Positions 35,416 through 45,104 are shown, counted from the first letter of the stretch. The stretch is DNA of 64,000 nucleotides from Oleidesulfovibrio alaskensis DSM 16109 (GCF_000482745.1 NZ_AXWQ01000005.1:62001-126000); one strand, 5' to 3'. Made by a program: numbers and translations. The notes: a model not told the origin generated them from the sequence alone.

Positions 35416-36038
35416 AAAAAACATTGCAACATATCCACAGGTTTGAAATCCGTCTTTCCGGTCTCGGCGGGCAGGGCATCATCACTCTGGGCCGGCTTCT
35501 GGGGGCATCGCTTGCGCTGGGACACGGCTACCATGTAACACAGACCCAAAGCTACGGTCCCGAAGCCCGCGGTGGCTCCAGCCGTGCCGACGTGGTCATC
35601 AGTTCAAGCCCCATCAGCTACCCCAAAACAGAAAATCTTGATCTGCTGGTGGCGCTCAGTCAGGAAGCCTGCAACAACTACTACCGGTATATGAAACGGG
35701 CCGGAGTGCTGCTTGTGGACACCACGCTGGTACAGCATACCCCCACCAACCACTTTCTCGGCCTGCCCTTTACCCGCATGGCACGAGAAAAAATAGGCAA
35801 CCCGCTGACTATCAACACTCTGGTGCTGGGCGCGGTGACGCACCTTCTGCCCTTCGCCGAGCGGCGGCTGATACGCAAAAGTCTGGAAGAAAACCTCCCC
35901 CCCAAGATTCAGGCCATCAACGTCAAGGCGTTCAATCTTGGACTGCGGCAGGCAGCCAAACACTTCGGCGAGGCACCGGAAATATGGAAGCTTGCCAAAG
36001 ATCAGGCAAATGCGGCAGAAGAACAGGAAACAGACTGA
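35412..36038 (+). CDS. korC: 2-oxoacid:ferredoxin oxidoreductase, gamma subunit
   Basis: A 208-residue gamma subunit that contributes the CoA-binding domain. It carries the family start EIRLSGLGGQGIITLGRLLG and TQSYGPEARGGSSRADVVIS, both highly conserved. ATG lies in the ATGA overlap with korB, so the two are coupled. It is the last gene of the kor operon, with a terminator seven bases downstream. Confidence 0.93.
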   Translation: MKKTLQHIHRFEIRLSGLGGQGIITLGRLLGASLALGHGYHVTQTQSYGPEARGGSSRADVVISSSPISYPKTENLDLLVALSQEACNNYYRYMKRAGVLLVDTTLVQHTPTNHFLGLPFTRMAREKIGNPLTINTLVLGAVTHLLPFAERRLIRKSLEENLPPKIQAINVKAFNLGLRQAAKHFGEAPEIWKLAKDQANAAEEQETD

Positions 36039-36044
36039 CACACT

Positions 36045-36063
36045 GAGGGAGCGCGGCTCCCTC
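36045..36063 (+). terminator. Rho-independent terminator of the kor operon
   Basis: An 8-bp stem (gagggagc/gctccctc) with a three-base loop and five T's immediately after. Confidence 0.88.
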
Positions 36064-36121
36064 TTTTTATCATCAATCCCCGAAGACATGCAGAAGCATG
36101 CCGGAGCAGTGAGGAGCGTTC

Positions 36122-36418
36122 ATGAGTGCAACAGTGGAAGAACTGACAGTCGATTATGAAGAAGGCGGAATTCTTGTTGTCAAAGAAATTGATAAGGTCA
36201 TTCTTTCCAAGGGAGCATGGGCCACAGTGCTTTTCCGGTACAAACAATGGGACAACAAGCTGGAAGACTACGGCACCGACAAGTACATCATCCGCCGCTA
36301 CCGCAAAATGAACGGCGAGTACCGTGCCCAGTCCAAATTCAATATTTCCAGCCCGAAACAGGCCAGAATGATCGTAGACGCTCTTCAGACCTGGCTGGCG
36401 GAAACAGACGAAGCGTAG
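36122..36418 (+). CDS. Conserved-looking 98-residue protein, function unknown
   Basis: No family could be named with confidence. The product is soluble. The first 30 residues are acidic with alternating hydrophobics (ELTVDYEEGGILVVKEIDKVIL). A basic aromatic strand region follows (WATVLFRYKQWDN and KYIIRRYRKMNGEYRAQSKFN), then a C-terminal helix (ARMIVDALQTWLAET). The strand-rich basic middle with a closing helix is reminiscent of PC4-like single-strand DNA-binding folds, but that is only a resemblance. GAGGAGC lies eight to nine bases before the ATG. It lies 84 bases after korC, beyond the kor terminator. Confidence 0.75.
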   Translation: MSATVEELTVDYEEGGILVVKEIDKVILSKGAWATVLFRYKQWDNKLEDYGTDKYIIRRYRKMNGEYRAQSKFNISSPKQARMIVDALQTWLAETDEA

Positions 36419-36486
36419 CCTCCTCAGGCCGGCGCCTTTACTCCGGCCCGCAGTATGCTGCGTGCCGCCCGGCGAAATACAAAAAA

Positions 36487-36512
36487 GCGGAGGTTCCCGC
36501 CGGAACCTCCGC
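36487..36512. terminator. Bidirectional rho-independent terminator
   Basis: An 11-bp perfect stem (gcggaggttcc/ggaacctccgc) with a CGCC loop. A's precede and T's follow it, so it serves both the 98-residue gene and the convergent sigma-54 activator. Confidence 0.9.
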
Positions 36513-36537
36513 TTTTACTTTCATCCGCCAGAGGCGT

Positions 36538-38121
36538 CTACCTGCCCATGCGTCCTTTACTGACAGCGAACTTTTTGGCATCGATACCGTACTTCTTAAC
36601 TTTATAGTTAACAATACGGTAGCTTACGCGCAAATCGCGGGCAGCCTGCAACATATTGCCACGGGCTTTTTTCAGCGCGTCAACCAGTAGTTCCTGCTCA
36701 AACTTGGCCACCGCCTCGCAGAACGACAGACTGGAATCTGTTGCTGTGCTTTCTGCTGTCTGCAGCGAAGGGGGCATGTGATACGTACGGATAACCTGTT
36801 CATCACACACCAGCACTGCACGCTCTATGCAGTTTTTCAGTTCGCGGATGTTACCGGGCCAGTGATACTGTGTAAGCAGGTCGATGGCAGGGGTGGAAAT
36901 ACGCTTGATGCTTTTCTGATATTCCTCTGCGTATTCTTTAAGAAAATGCTCAGCAACGGGAAGAATATCTTCGCGGCGTTCGCGCAGCGGAGGAATGAAC
37001 ACCGGAAACACATTGATCCGGTAATAAAGATCCTCACGGAAACTGCCGCTCTCCACAAGCTCTTCCAGATGCTGGTGTGTGGCGCAGATCAGGCGGACAT
37101 CAACGGAAATGGTCTGTTCACTGCCGAGCCGCTGAATTTCCTGTTCCTGAATGGCACGCAGCACTTTAGCCTGAGCCGAGGCACTCAATTCACCTATTTC
37201 ATCAAGAAACAGCGTCCCCTTGTGTGCAAGCTCAAAAAGGCCTTTTTTATTCTGGACAGCACCTGTAAACGCGCCCTTCTGATAGCCGAACAGCTCGCTT
37301 TCCACCAGATCGGATGGTAAAGCCGCGCAGTTAAGCTTGATAAGCGGCATATCACGCCGGGGGCTGGCCTGATGTATGGCCTCTGCAAGAAGCTCTTTGC
37401 CGGTGCCCGATTCGCCCCGCAGCAAAGCCGTCGCCCTGCTGGGACCAACCTGAGCCACCTGATTGAGCACAAGGCGCATGGACTTGGATGCAGCCACAAT
37501 ATTAGCGGCCTGCACCGTGTTTTCGGCAACGTCACCGCCTATGAGGCCCTGCGTCATCATATGCTTCTGACGGGCCATTTCTTCCTGCAGGTAGGCAGCC
37601 TGGTTGGCTATCATACCGGCAACAACCTGCAGAAAACGGCACTGTCCTTCCAGAGAGGGCAGGTCAGTTATGGGCGTGTCCACGCTCAGTGTGCCGATAA
37701 CCTCCCGGGGAGAGGCTTCTTCGCCCGGTCCGAGCACAGGCACGCATATAAAGCCCAGAGTTGCCAGCTCTTCTTCCGAACGGCCGAACGCTTTATTGAG
37801 AAACGAAGGATGATCTTTCATCCTCGGCACGATGACAGGCTGTCCGGAACTGAAAACCTGTCCGGTCACCCCCACTCCCGGCGAATATTCCACATCCTGC
37901 GCTTTGGTAGGATCATGCGTCAGGCTAAGCTTGAGCGTTTGTGTTTCGGGATCGAATATAACAAGGTGGGGGCGTTTGAAATGGTGATTTTCAGCCAGCG
38001 TGCGCAGTAATGACTTCAGCGAAGACTGAAACGGACGCTGCGGGCCCATGTCGGAAACAATGCGCTGCAGCGTGCCTAGATATGGCTGTAATCTGGAATC
38101 TTGGGTATTGATCTGGTTCAT
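36538..38121 (-). CDS. Sigma-54-dependent activator (GAF-AAA+-Fis)
   Basis: A 527-residue NifA-like enhancer-binding protein. A GAF sensor domain spans about 30-190, with LVIFDPETQTLKLSL and GVTGQVFSSGQPVIVPRM. The AAA+ domain spans about 210-450, with Walker A GESGTGKE and the GAFTGA loop that contacts sigma-54 (GYQKGAFTGAV). A C-terminal Fis-type helix-turn-helix follows (LQAARDLRVSYRIVNYKVKKYG). There is no receiver domain, so it responds to a small ligand or redox state rather than a kinase. ATG 38121 is the best family start, though its ribosome site is poor; the open frame extends 49 codons upstream. Target genes are unknown. Confidence 0.93.
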   Translation of the reverse strand: MNQINTQDSRLQPYLGTLQRIVSDMGPQRPFQSSLKSLLRTLAENHHFKRPHLVIFDPETQTLKLSLTHDPTKAQDVEYSPGVGVTGQVFSSGQPVIVPRMKDHPSFLNKAFGRSEEELATLGFICVPVLGPGEEASPREVIGTLSVDTPITDLPSLEGQCRFLQVVAGMIANQAAYLQEEMARQKHMMTQGLIGGDVAENTVQAANIVAASKSMRLVLNQVAQVGPSRATALLRGESGTGKELLAEAIHQASPRRDMPLIKLNCAALPSDLVESELFGYQKGAFTGAVQNKKGLFELAHKGTLFLDEIGELSASAQAKVLRAIQEQEIQRLGSEQTISVDVRLICATHQHLEELVESGSFREDLYYRINVFPVFIPPLRERREDILPVAEHFLKEYAEEYQKSIKRISTPAIDLLTQYHWPGNIRELKNCIERAVLVCDEQVIRTYHMPPSLQTAESTATDSSLSFCEAVAKFEQELLVDALKKARGNMLQAARDLRVSYRIVNYKVKKYGIDAKKFAVSKGRMGR

Positions 38122-38331
38122 AATAAGTGCTGATTGCGGCGTCCGGCCACGGCGCTGAGACCTAGGTCGACTACCAGCATGGTTCAGGTCAAACACATTG
38201 TGCTGTTCACGGCAAGTCACCGCAAAAAACATAGTCGCACACAGCCGTGCCGGATGAAACCGACACACGGCAGAAACAGGGCAACAACCATGCTCCGCCG
38301 CCGGTGTCCGCTCGCCGCATGACAGGCAGGG

Positions 38332-39000
38332 CTAGCTGCCGCTCTGCATACGCTGTTTCAGGCTCTGGACACGAAAGGCAATATAGCCTTTTTCATCTGC
38401 TGCAACAACACCTTGCAGTGTTTCAAAAGCAGCCAGAGCCTGATCGTAGCGTCCGGCTTCAAAAGCAGCTTCGGCCAGCATTCTGTTTACGGAAACAGTA
38501 AAACTTTCAGGTGCTTCTGCTGCAAGGGCCATCAGAATATCTGTCGCCTCAGCAGCTTTATCCTGCTGCAGCAATGCCTGCGCCAGGCCGAACCTGGCCA
38601 TAAACACGGGGCCTTCCCCATGCGCTATGACAGCGTTGTAAGCGGCGGCGGCACGGTCATACTGCTTCAGTTCCAAACCGGTTCTGGCAATTTCCAGATT
38701 TACGGCGGTCTGCAGTTTGCCGGAAACGCCGGAGGCAAAAGCGTCCAAAGCCTGAAGCTTTTCGACACCGCTTTTGGTGGCAACAATCATGCCCAGTTCG
38801 GCCTGCTGTTTTTTCAGCGTGGCGGCACTGTTCCACGAATAGGCAGCCGCTCCGCCGGCCAGTAAGACAACAGCCCCAAGAGAAAGACTGATCGTTTTGA
38901 TATTATTAAGAATAAAGCGCAATGCAGGGTCAGCTTCCGGTGTAACTTCAGAACTCAGCTGATGCAGCAGCGACGTCTGTTCTTCTCGGGCTTGCGACAT
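38332..39000 (-). CDS. Membrane-anchored TPR protein (YfgM-like)
   Basis: A 222-residue protein with a cytoplasmic N-terminus (about 1-32) and one transmembrane helix (ISLSLGAVVLLAGGAAAYSW, about 36-56). The periplasmic part consists of TPR-type repeats (KQYDRAAAAYNAVIAHGEGP and GRYDQALAAFETLQGV). Topology and repeats resemble YfgM, a periplasmic chaperone partner of SecYEG, and DUF2133-type proteins. ATG 39000 has AAGGAG nine bases upstream. It is divergent from proA. YfgM identity is a suggestion, not proved. Confidence 0.75.
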   Translation of the reverse strand: MSQAREEQTSLLHQLSSEVTPEADPALRFILNNIKTISLSLGAVVLLAGGAAAYSWNSAATLKKQQAELGMIVATKSGVEKLQALDAFASGVSGKLQTAVNLEIARTGLELKQYDRAAAAYNAVIAHGEGPVFMARFGLAQALLQQDKAAEATDILMALAAEAPESFTVSVNRMLAEAAFEAGRYDQALAAFETLQGVVAADEKGYIAFRVQSLKQRMQSGS

Positions 39001-39202
39001 TCGTACTATCTCCTTGGGTGGAAGCCGCATAACGGTATTCCACGTGATCGTTTCTTGGAAAACGCAGTCACTTGTAAGCATGGCTTACAGAAATGTCAAA
39101 AGGGAATTAAGCGATGTAACCGTCAGGACGGTGTATTGCCACTTAGTGCAGAAACGGATAATTTGCCAGATTCATAATGCGGTTATCAAGCTAGGAGGCA
39201 TC

Positions 39203-40462
39203 ATGGATATACAGGAAACAATCAACCAGATGGGTAAAAAAGCAGCCGCAGCCGCCCGTGCCATGCGCGCTGCATCCCCTTCTGCAAAAACAAGCGCCCT
39301 GCTCAGTCTGGCACAGCTTATCCGTCAGGAAAACAAAGCCATCACCGAAGCCAATGCCAGGGATCTGGCCGCAGCGGCAGACCGGAGTCTTGATGCTCCG
39401 CGCATGGACAGGCTGCGCCTGACCGATGCTGTTATCGAAGAAATGGCCCGCGCCTGCGAATTTGTCGCCGGACTGCCCGACCCCATCGGGGCCACCGAAA
39501 AACAGTGGCAAAGGCCCAATGGACTGCTGGTGGGCAAAATGCGCATCCCGCTCGGCGTCATATCCATGATCTATGAATCACGTCCCAACGTCACGGTGGA
39601 CTCGGGCATTCTGTGCCTGAAGGCCGGCAATGCCGTGATACTGCGCGGCGGTTCGGAAGCTTTTCATTCCAATATGATGCTGGCCTCGCTTATCCACAGG
39701 GCACTTATACTCGCCGGGCTGCCGCAAGACGCCGTGCAGGTGGTTCCCTCCACCGACCGCGGCGCCATCAAGGCCCTGTGTGAACTGGAAAAATATATTG
39801 ATGTCATAATACCCCGCGGTGGTGAAACACTGATCCGCACTGTGGTGGCCGATGCGCGCATGCCCGTGCTCAAGCACTACAAAGGCGTTTGCCACGCCTA
39901 TGTCGATGAAGGCGCCGACCTTGAGCAGGCCTGCGAAATCATCTTTAACGCCAAAGTACAGCGGCCCGGAGTGTGCAATGCTCTTGAAGGTCTGCTGGTA
40001 CACCGCTCCGAAGCTCATACGCTGCTGCCCGCCGTAGCGCAAAAGCTCGGCGACGCCGGTGTCAGTTTTCGTGCCTGCCCCCGCGCCCTGCCCCTGCTGG
40101 CACCCCATGGCGTGCCTATGGCAGAGACCGATCCCGGCACGGAATTTCATGATCTGGTGATGGTCGTGAAGGTGGTGGACAGTCAGGACGAAGCGCAGGA
40201 CTACATTGCACAGCACGGCTCGAACCATACGGAAATTATCTGCACCCGCAATCATCAGAACGCCATGCGCTTTGTGCGTGAGGTGGACGCTTCAATGGTT
40301 GCCGTGAATGCCTCTTCCCGCTTCAATGACGGCGGGCAGCTGGGGCTCGGGGCCGAAATAGGCATCAGCACCTCAAAGCTGCACTCATACGGCCCCATGG
40401 GAGTTGAAGAGCTGACCACGACAAAATTCGTGGTGCTCGGAAACGGTCAGATTCGTCAGTAG
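39203..40462 (+). CDS. proA: Gamma-glutamyl phosphate reductase
   Basis: Reduces gamma-glutamyl phosphate with NADPH to glutamate semialdehyde in proline synthesis. The 419-residue product has the standard length. It carries YESRPNVTVDSGILCLKAGNAVILRGG split across two conserved strands. The active-site Cys is in QRPGVCNALEGLLVH, and FNDGGQLGLGAEIGIST is the C-terminal signature. ATG 39203 has AGGAGG six bases upstream; the frame is open 63 codons further but without family sequence. proB is not in the window. It is followed by nadD after a 34-base hairpin. Confidence 0.97.
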   Translation: MDIQETINQMGKKAAAAARAMRAASPSAKTSALLSLAQLIRQENKAITEANARDLAAAADRSLDAPRMDRLRLTDAVIEEMARACEFVAGLPDPIGATEKQWQRPNGLLVGKMRIPLGVISMIYESRPNVTVDSGILCLKAGNAVILRGGSEAFHSNMMLASLIHRALILAGLPQDAVQVVPSTDRGAIKALCELEKYIDVIIPRGGETLIRTVVADARMPVLKHYKGVCHAYVDEGADLEQACEIIFNAKVQRPGVCNALEGLLVHRSEAHTLLPAVAQKLGDAGVSFRACPRALPLLAPHGVPMAETDPGTEFHDLVMVVKVVDSQDEAQDYIAQHGSNHTEIICTRNHQNAMRFVREVDASMVAVNASSRFNDGGQLGLGAEIGISTSKLHSYGPMGVEELTTTKFVVLGNGQIRQ

Positions 40463-40471
40463 CCTTTTCAC

Positions 40472-40505
40472 CTGCCGGCAGGGCATCATACCGCCCTGCC
40501 GGCAG
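40472..40505 (+). terminator. Hairpin between proA and nadD
   Basis: A 13-bp perfect stem (ctgccggcagggc/gccctgccggcag) with an eight-base loop but no T run. It may attenuate read-through or stabilise the proA mRNA rather than terminate fully. Confidence 0.5.
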
Positions 40506-40521
40506 ATACTCCGGTACCTCA

Positions 40522-41193
40522 ATGCATACTAAAGCGCTGTTCGGCGGCACATTCAACCCGCCGCATGTGGGGCATCTGCGCCTCATTATTGAAATATATG
40601 AAGCCCTCGGTCTTGAAACCGTTGAGCTGCTGCCGTGCAGTGTCCCGCCGCACAAGGATGCGGGCGGCATTCTGCCGTTTGCATTGCGCTGCAGTATGCT
40701 TGAAGCCATGGTGCAGCCTTTTGACTGGGCAAGGGTAAACAGAACCGAAGGGGAACGCAGCGGCCCCTCGTACACGTATGACACACTGCGGATGATGACA
40801 CGGCATACCAAGGAAAAACCGCTGTTTGTGATGGGAGCGGGTGATTTTCCCACATTACCGGCATGGCATAAAGGAACCGAGCTTGCCGATATGGCCGACC
40901 TGCTGGTGGTCACACGCGGAACAGATACGGCCGGAGAGTTCATGCAGGCAGTACATGACTGGCCGGGCAGTGCACTGACTCCGTGTATGCCCCGGCACCC
41001 GGCCGTGGAACACGAATTCCGCACAGCGGCCAACGGACGCATTCTGTATATGCCTATCCCCGCGCTGCAGGTCAGCGCTTCTCTGATACGCGAACGCTGG
41101 CTACAGAGAAGAAGCATTCACGGACTTGTGCCGGACAATGTCATACATATTCTGAACAGCAGCGCCGCCGAAGTGCAACGCAGCTGGACATAG
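40522..41193 (+). CDS. nadD: Nicotinate-nucleotide adenylyltransferase
   Basis: Adenylates nicotinate mononucleotide to deamido-NAD in NAD biosynthesis. The 223-residue protein begins with GGTFNPPHVGHLR, the nucleotidyltransferase (H/T)xGH motif. It has SYTYDTLRMM and FVMGAGDFPTLPAWH in the middle, and ends with a variant of the ISSTxIR loop (QVSASLIRERW). The proA-nadD pairing is common among bacteria. The ribosome site is weak (CCGG region), and expression may depend on proA read-through. Convergent with the GGDEF gene, four bases apart. Confidence 0.94.
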   Translation: MHTKALFGGTFNPPHVGHLRLIIEIYEALGLETVELLPCSVPPHKDAGGILPFALRCSMLEAMVQPFDWARVNRTEGERSGPSYTYDTLRMMTRHTKEKPLFVMGAGDFPTLPAWHKGTELADMADLLVVTRGTDTAGEFMQAVHDWPGSALTPCMPRHPAVEHEFRTAANGRILYMPIPALQVSASLIRERWLQRRSIHGLVPDNVIHILNSSAAEVQRSWT

Positions 41194-41196
41194 CGG

Positions 41197-42882
41197 TCAG
41201 CACGCCTTGCTCTGCAGCATGCCTTCTTCCCAGACGACAACCCCCCGGCCTGTTGTTTTGGCATGATACATGGCCGAATCGGCACGCCGCATGGCTTCGC
41301 CCGCGTCAACAACATCGGGCGGCTGTAGCAGCAGCACGCCTATGCTCATGCCCAGACGATGCTCTTCGGGCAAATTTTCAAAGGGCTTGTCCAGCACTCC
41401 GCGCATATCTTCGGCCAGACTGACGGCACGTTCCACCCCGCCTACGCCGCGCAGCAGCACACAAAACTCGTCACCGCCCACACGTCCGATAACATCGGCC
41501 GTGCGCACCCTGCTGCTCAGCCTTGCCGCCACCTCGCGCAGAACCATATCACCCACGTAGTGACCGTATTTATCATTAACCTTTTTAAAATAATTAAGGT
41601 CAATATACAGTAACGCCGAACAGATGGAGCTTTCTTTCACCTCTTCGACAGATTTTTTCAGCATATCACGAAACGCCGCTCTGTTGCTCACGCCGGTCAG
41701 ATCATCCTTTGTGGCCAGCCGCAGCAGATGCAATTCGTGCTTGCGCCGCTCGGTCACGTCAATGATCATGCCTTCCAGCCGGTTTACGTTACCGGCAGCA
41801 TCAAGCACGGTATGACAGCTAAGCTCCACCCACACGGTGTCACCTTTGCGCGTCATGAGCTGCAGCTGAAAACCATGCACCGACTCCTGCGAAGCAAGAA
41901 AAGGCAGGCAATGCTCACCCTGTTCCGCTCCCGTGGCAAACAAAGCGCAAAGCGAGGGCACCTCGTGCAGCATGGTTGCCGCATCGGGAAAACCGAAAAG
42001 CGCCGCCATGGATGGATTGACTTCCAGAAAGCGACCGTCTGCTCTGGCCTGAAAAATTCCTTCGTGGGCGTTTTCAAAAATTGTGCGGTACTTTGCTTCG
42101 GCTTCACGCTGCGCCGCCGCAGAAGCAACCAACTCGGAAACATCCGTCAAAACGCATACATATTCCGACTGCCGGTTACCTTCAGCCTTTCGGCAGGATA
42201 CCCCCACCCGGACAGGCAGAGCCACATCGTCGACAGCCTGCAGATTGCCACCGAAAGAAGCAAATCCGCTTGTCGCTGCACTTTGTGCGGTAAGCAGAAA
42301 GCGGGAAACGCTGCCCGGATGCAGCAAAGAAGTGAAAGGCGCATGCAAAGCCACGGCACCGGTATTCTGCAGCATGGCCACCAGCTTGGTATTGCAGTAC
42401 CGGATGTGGTACCCGGCATCCAGAATGGCCAGTCCGTCATTCAGGCTTTCCACAATCAGGCGGTAGCGGGCTTCGCTTTCCAGCAGCCGCTGTTCCAGCT
42501 TTTTCTTGTGAATGGCCATCTCTATGGAACGGTGCAGCGTGTCCGCCGCCACGGGCTTTGCCAGATAACCGAACGGATTGACCCGCTTGGCCCGCTGGAA
42601 TGTTTCCACATCCTGACTGCTGGTTATGAAAATGATCGGCAGATTGCATCCGGCTGCAAGACGGGCTGCGGTTTCCACACCGTCCAATGCCCCGCACAGC
42701 ATTATATCCACCAGTGCTATGTCCGGACGCAGATCAGGGGCACAACGCACCGCCTCTTCACCGTTATCAAACACCCCGAGCACATCATACCCTAATGACT
42801 CCAGCTGGATACGCAGAGTTGCAGCGGCAAGCCTGCCGTCTTCGACAATCAATACTCCGGGCAAATCATCTGAAGCTGTCAT
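41197..42882 (-). CDS. Response regulator-PAS-PAS-GGDEF diguanylate cyclase
   Basis: A 561-residue signalling protein. A receiver domain (1-125) has phosphoacceptor Asp59 (IALVDIML). Two PAS domains follow (about 140-250 and 265-385, the second ending LEGMIIDVTERRKHE). The GGDEF domain (about 390-555) has the intact active-site loop RVGGDEFCVLLRG, so it should make cyclic di-GMP when phosphorylated or PAS-activated. An RxxD inhibitory site was not clearly seen. The ATG at 42882 opens the receiver domain. No histidine kinase is adjacent; the kinase must be encoded elsewhere. Confidence 0.93.
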   Translation of the reverse strand: MTASDDLPGVLIVEDGRLAAATLRIQLESLGYDVLGVFDNGEEAVRCAPDLRPDIALVDIMLCGALDGVETAARLAAGCNLPIIFITSSQDVETFQRAKRVNPFGYLAKPVAADTLHRSIEMAIHKKKLEQRLLESEARYRLIVESLNDGLAILDAGYHIRYCNTKLVAMLQNTGAVALHAPFTSLLHPGSVSRFLLTAQSAATSGFASFGGNLQAVDDVALPVRVGVSCRKAEGNRQSEYVCVLTDVSELVASAAAQREAEAKYRTIFENAHEGIFQARADGRFLEVNPSMAALFGFPDAATMLHEVPSLCALFATGAEQGEHCLPFLASQESVHGFQLQLMTRKGDTVWVELSCHTVLDAAGNVNRLEGMIIDVTERRKHELHLLRLATKDDLTGVSNRAAFRDMLKKSVEEVKESSICSALLYIDLNYFKKVNDKYGHYVGDMVLREVAARLSSRVRTADVIGRVGGDEFCVLLRGVGGVERAVSLAEDMRGVLDKPFENLPEEHRLGMSIGVLLLQPPDVVDAGEAMRRADSAMYHAKTTGRGVVVWEEGMLQSKAC

Positions 42883-43041
42883 CGGTCCCCCTCACACCCT
42901 GCCTATCCCCCGCGGTTTCGAACGCTATTTCCTTTATCATCAAAGCAATGTAAAGGGAATCCGCTAACGGTACTCAAATAGCGTCTTTACAACAGTACTC
43001 ATGAAAGCTACTGTTGCCGAATTATCGCATAAGGCATGGTC

Positions 43042-43875
43042 ATGCTTCGTAAAACATCTCCCAGAACCGTACGCCAAAATCTTGCGCGCGCCAAGTCAGC
43101 CATACGGCGGGACAATATTTTCAAAGCAATAGAATGTACACTGGCCGCACTGCGCGCCTATGTACCGGGCGAACTGCTTGCCACTGCCCGCTTTGAAACC
43201 GAAGTCCTGCTGGAAGAGGTTATAACAGACCTCAACCGTTCTTCAGGCATCACCGGTTTTTTCCGCCACCAGAAGATAGAAACCTCCGTTCCCATACGGT
43301 ATGCCCGCGGCAGAGAAGATGAGCTGGTGGACAGGCTGGAAACTATCCTCCACGGACTTATACGTCTGCAAGAAGAAACCCTGAGGCTGGAAAAAGAAGA
43401 AGAGCAGGCCAGAAAGCTGCAGCTGCTGGAAAACGGCCGTGCCTGTCTTGATAAAGGCCAGCTGCCCAGAGGAAAAAGCTACCTGCGCAGAATTGTTGAC
43501 GAGTGGGGCCATGAAGAAGGCATAATGTCGTCCATCGGTCTGATCATGCTTGAATACGGGCTATATTTCGAGGCCGCCGATGTTCTGAGCCATGCCATAC
43601 GGCGCTTTCCCGCAGACAGCAAAGCATGGGCCGGGGCCATTCAGGCATACAAGACTCTCAAAGAGTATGAAAAAGCGGAGTCGCTGTACCTGAAGGGTAT
43701 GAAACAGTTCGGCAGGCACCCAGTCACTCTGCTGAATCTGGCAAAGCTGTACATGGACTGGCGCAAGACAGATCTGGCCTATGATTATGCACGGCTCGCT
43801 CTGGAACGTGACCCGCAACTTGCTGAAGCCTCCGACATTGTCCGGCAGGCAGAAAAAAAACTCTTTTCGCGCTAA
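43042..43875 (+). CDS. TPR-repeat protein
   Basis: A soluble 277-residue protein. The N-terminal half is charged and helical (SAIRRDNIFKAIECTLAALRAY, then a coiled-coil run RLQEETLRLEKEEEQARKLQLL). The C-terminal half has TPR units (EYGLYFEAADVLSHAIRRFP and LKEYEKAESLYLKGMKQFG). Scaffold function is likely, with unknown partner. ATG 43042 lies seven bases after AAGG, a better spacing than ATG 43036. Its stop overlaps the stop of the convergent heptosyltransferase gene. Confidence 0.85.
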   Translation: MLRKTSPRTVRQNLARAKSAIRRDNIFKAIECTLAALRAYVPGELLATARFETEVLLEEVITDLNRSSGITGFFRHQKIETSVPIRYARGREDELVDRLETILHGLIRLQEETLRLEKEEEQARKLQLLENGRACLDKGQLPRGKSYLRRIVDEWGHEEGIMSSIGLIMLEYGLYFEAADVLSHAIRRFPADSKAWAGAIQAYKTLKEYEKAESLYLKGMKQFGRHPVTLLNLAKLYMDWRKTDLAYDYARLALERDPQLAEASDIVRQAEKKLFSR

Positions 43876-44897
43876 AGCGCTGCACTGTTCAGCACCTGCC
43901 GTATCCCCTGTCTCACATCGGCAACACTGATGCTCTGCATGCAGCGCTGACCATGGGCACAGGGTTTGCTGCCGTGCAGCGAACAGGGCCTGCACGCCAT
44001 ATCGGCTTCAAGCACCACATCACGGGGACCCTCGGGATAAAACCCCCATGCACGGTGTGTGGGCCCGAACAGAGCCACCACAGGAGTGCCTGTTCCGCAG
44101 GCCATATGCATGGGGCCGGAATCACCCGTTACCAGCACATCGGCAGCGGCCAGCAGCGCACAGCTCTGCCGCAGGGACGTACGCCCCGTACAGTCGGCAA
44201 AGTATGCCTCCGGAAGCTGCATACCTGCAAAAGGCGACTGCCCCACCCCCACAACCACACAGCGCAGTCCGCTATGCACCAGTCCCACCGCCAGCTCGCG
44301 CCAGTTGTCGTCCAGCCATGCCTTGTGCGAATGGGTTGAGTACGGGTGCAGCGCCACCAAAGGCCTGTCAGGCGCAGACGGCAGCAGGCCGCCGGCAGCT
44401 GCAGTTTCGGCCTCATCAAGCCTGATGACGGGCAGCAGCGCATTTCTGGGCGGCGCCTTTTTTTCCACTGCCAGAGCATACCGCTGCGGAACATTGAACT
44501 GCTCCAGTGCTGCAGCGCATAAACGCCCGCCGCTGGCCAGAAAAAGCCGGCGGCAGACCGCCATTTTAGGATACCTGCGCACAGGTCCCCGCCACAGGGA
44601 ACCAAGCAGCCGCGACCGCAAAGTGCCGTGCAGGTCAAGCAGCCCCCAGCCTTCATACTGTCGCGCAAGGCGTCGCAGTACCCCGGCCATGCGCGGCATG
44701 TGCAAATCCGCGTCATCCAGAGGGGCAACCCCTTCTACGGCGGGCAGCCCGTCAAATACAGGTGCCCAGGCCCTGCGCGTCAGAACGTGGAACCGCCACC
44801 CGCGGTGCCGGGACAGGTAGTCGAGCACGCCGGTGGTAAGCACAACGTCACCAAGAGCGCTGAGCCTTACAACCAGCCATTTCTGAGGTTCATTCAT
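43872..44897 (-). CDS. Family 9 glycosyltransferase (ADP-heptose-LPS heptosyltransferase type)
   Basis: A 341-residue GT-B enzyme that probably adds heptose to the lipopolysaccharide inner core. It opens VVRLSALGDVVLTTGVLDYL, the GT9 N-terminal signature. The donor-site strand near the end is VTGDSGPMHMACGTGTPVVALFGPT, diagnostic of WaaC/WaaF-type enzymes. LVALHPYSTHSHKAWL lies between them. ATG 44897 has AAGGA seven bases upstream. WaaC, WaaF or WaaQ identity cannot be settled by eye. Confidence 0.9.
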   Translation of the reverse strand: MNEPQKWLVVRLSALGDVVLTTGVLDYLSRHRGWRFHVLTRRAWAPVFDGLPAVEGVAPLDDADLHMPRMAGVLRRLARQYEGWGLLDLHGTLRSRLLGSLWRGPVRRYPKMAVCRRLFLASGGRLCAAALEQFNVPQRYALAVEKKAPPRNALLPVIRLDEAETAAAGGLLPSAPDRPLVALHPYSTHSHKAWLDDNWRELAVGLVHSGLRCVVVGVGQSPFAGMQLPEAYFADCTGRTSLRQSCALLAAADVLVTGDSGPMHMACGTGTPVVALFGPTHRAWGFYPEGPRDVVLEADMACRPCSLHGSKPCAHGQRCMQSISVADVRQGIRQVLNSAAL

Positions 44898-45104
44898 CCC
44901 GCATTCCTTTACGCGGACGGCGTATTGTACAGTAACCGGCCGCAAGGGCGCGACCGTAGCAGGTGGCAGCCCGAAAGAAAAGTCAAAGCCGCACTGCGAC
45001 ACCGCATCGCTTTGCAATTGTCACACAGCTGGCACGGTCTCCGGCGTTCCTGAACGTATAACATCCCAGCTTTACAACACAGCCTGTCAGCCAAGGGGGG
45101 ATCC

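Noticed and set aside
41728..42795. 355-codon plus-strand frame
   Set aside because: Shadow of the REC-PAS-PAS-GGDEF gene on the opposite strand; no ribosome site.
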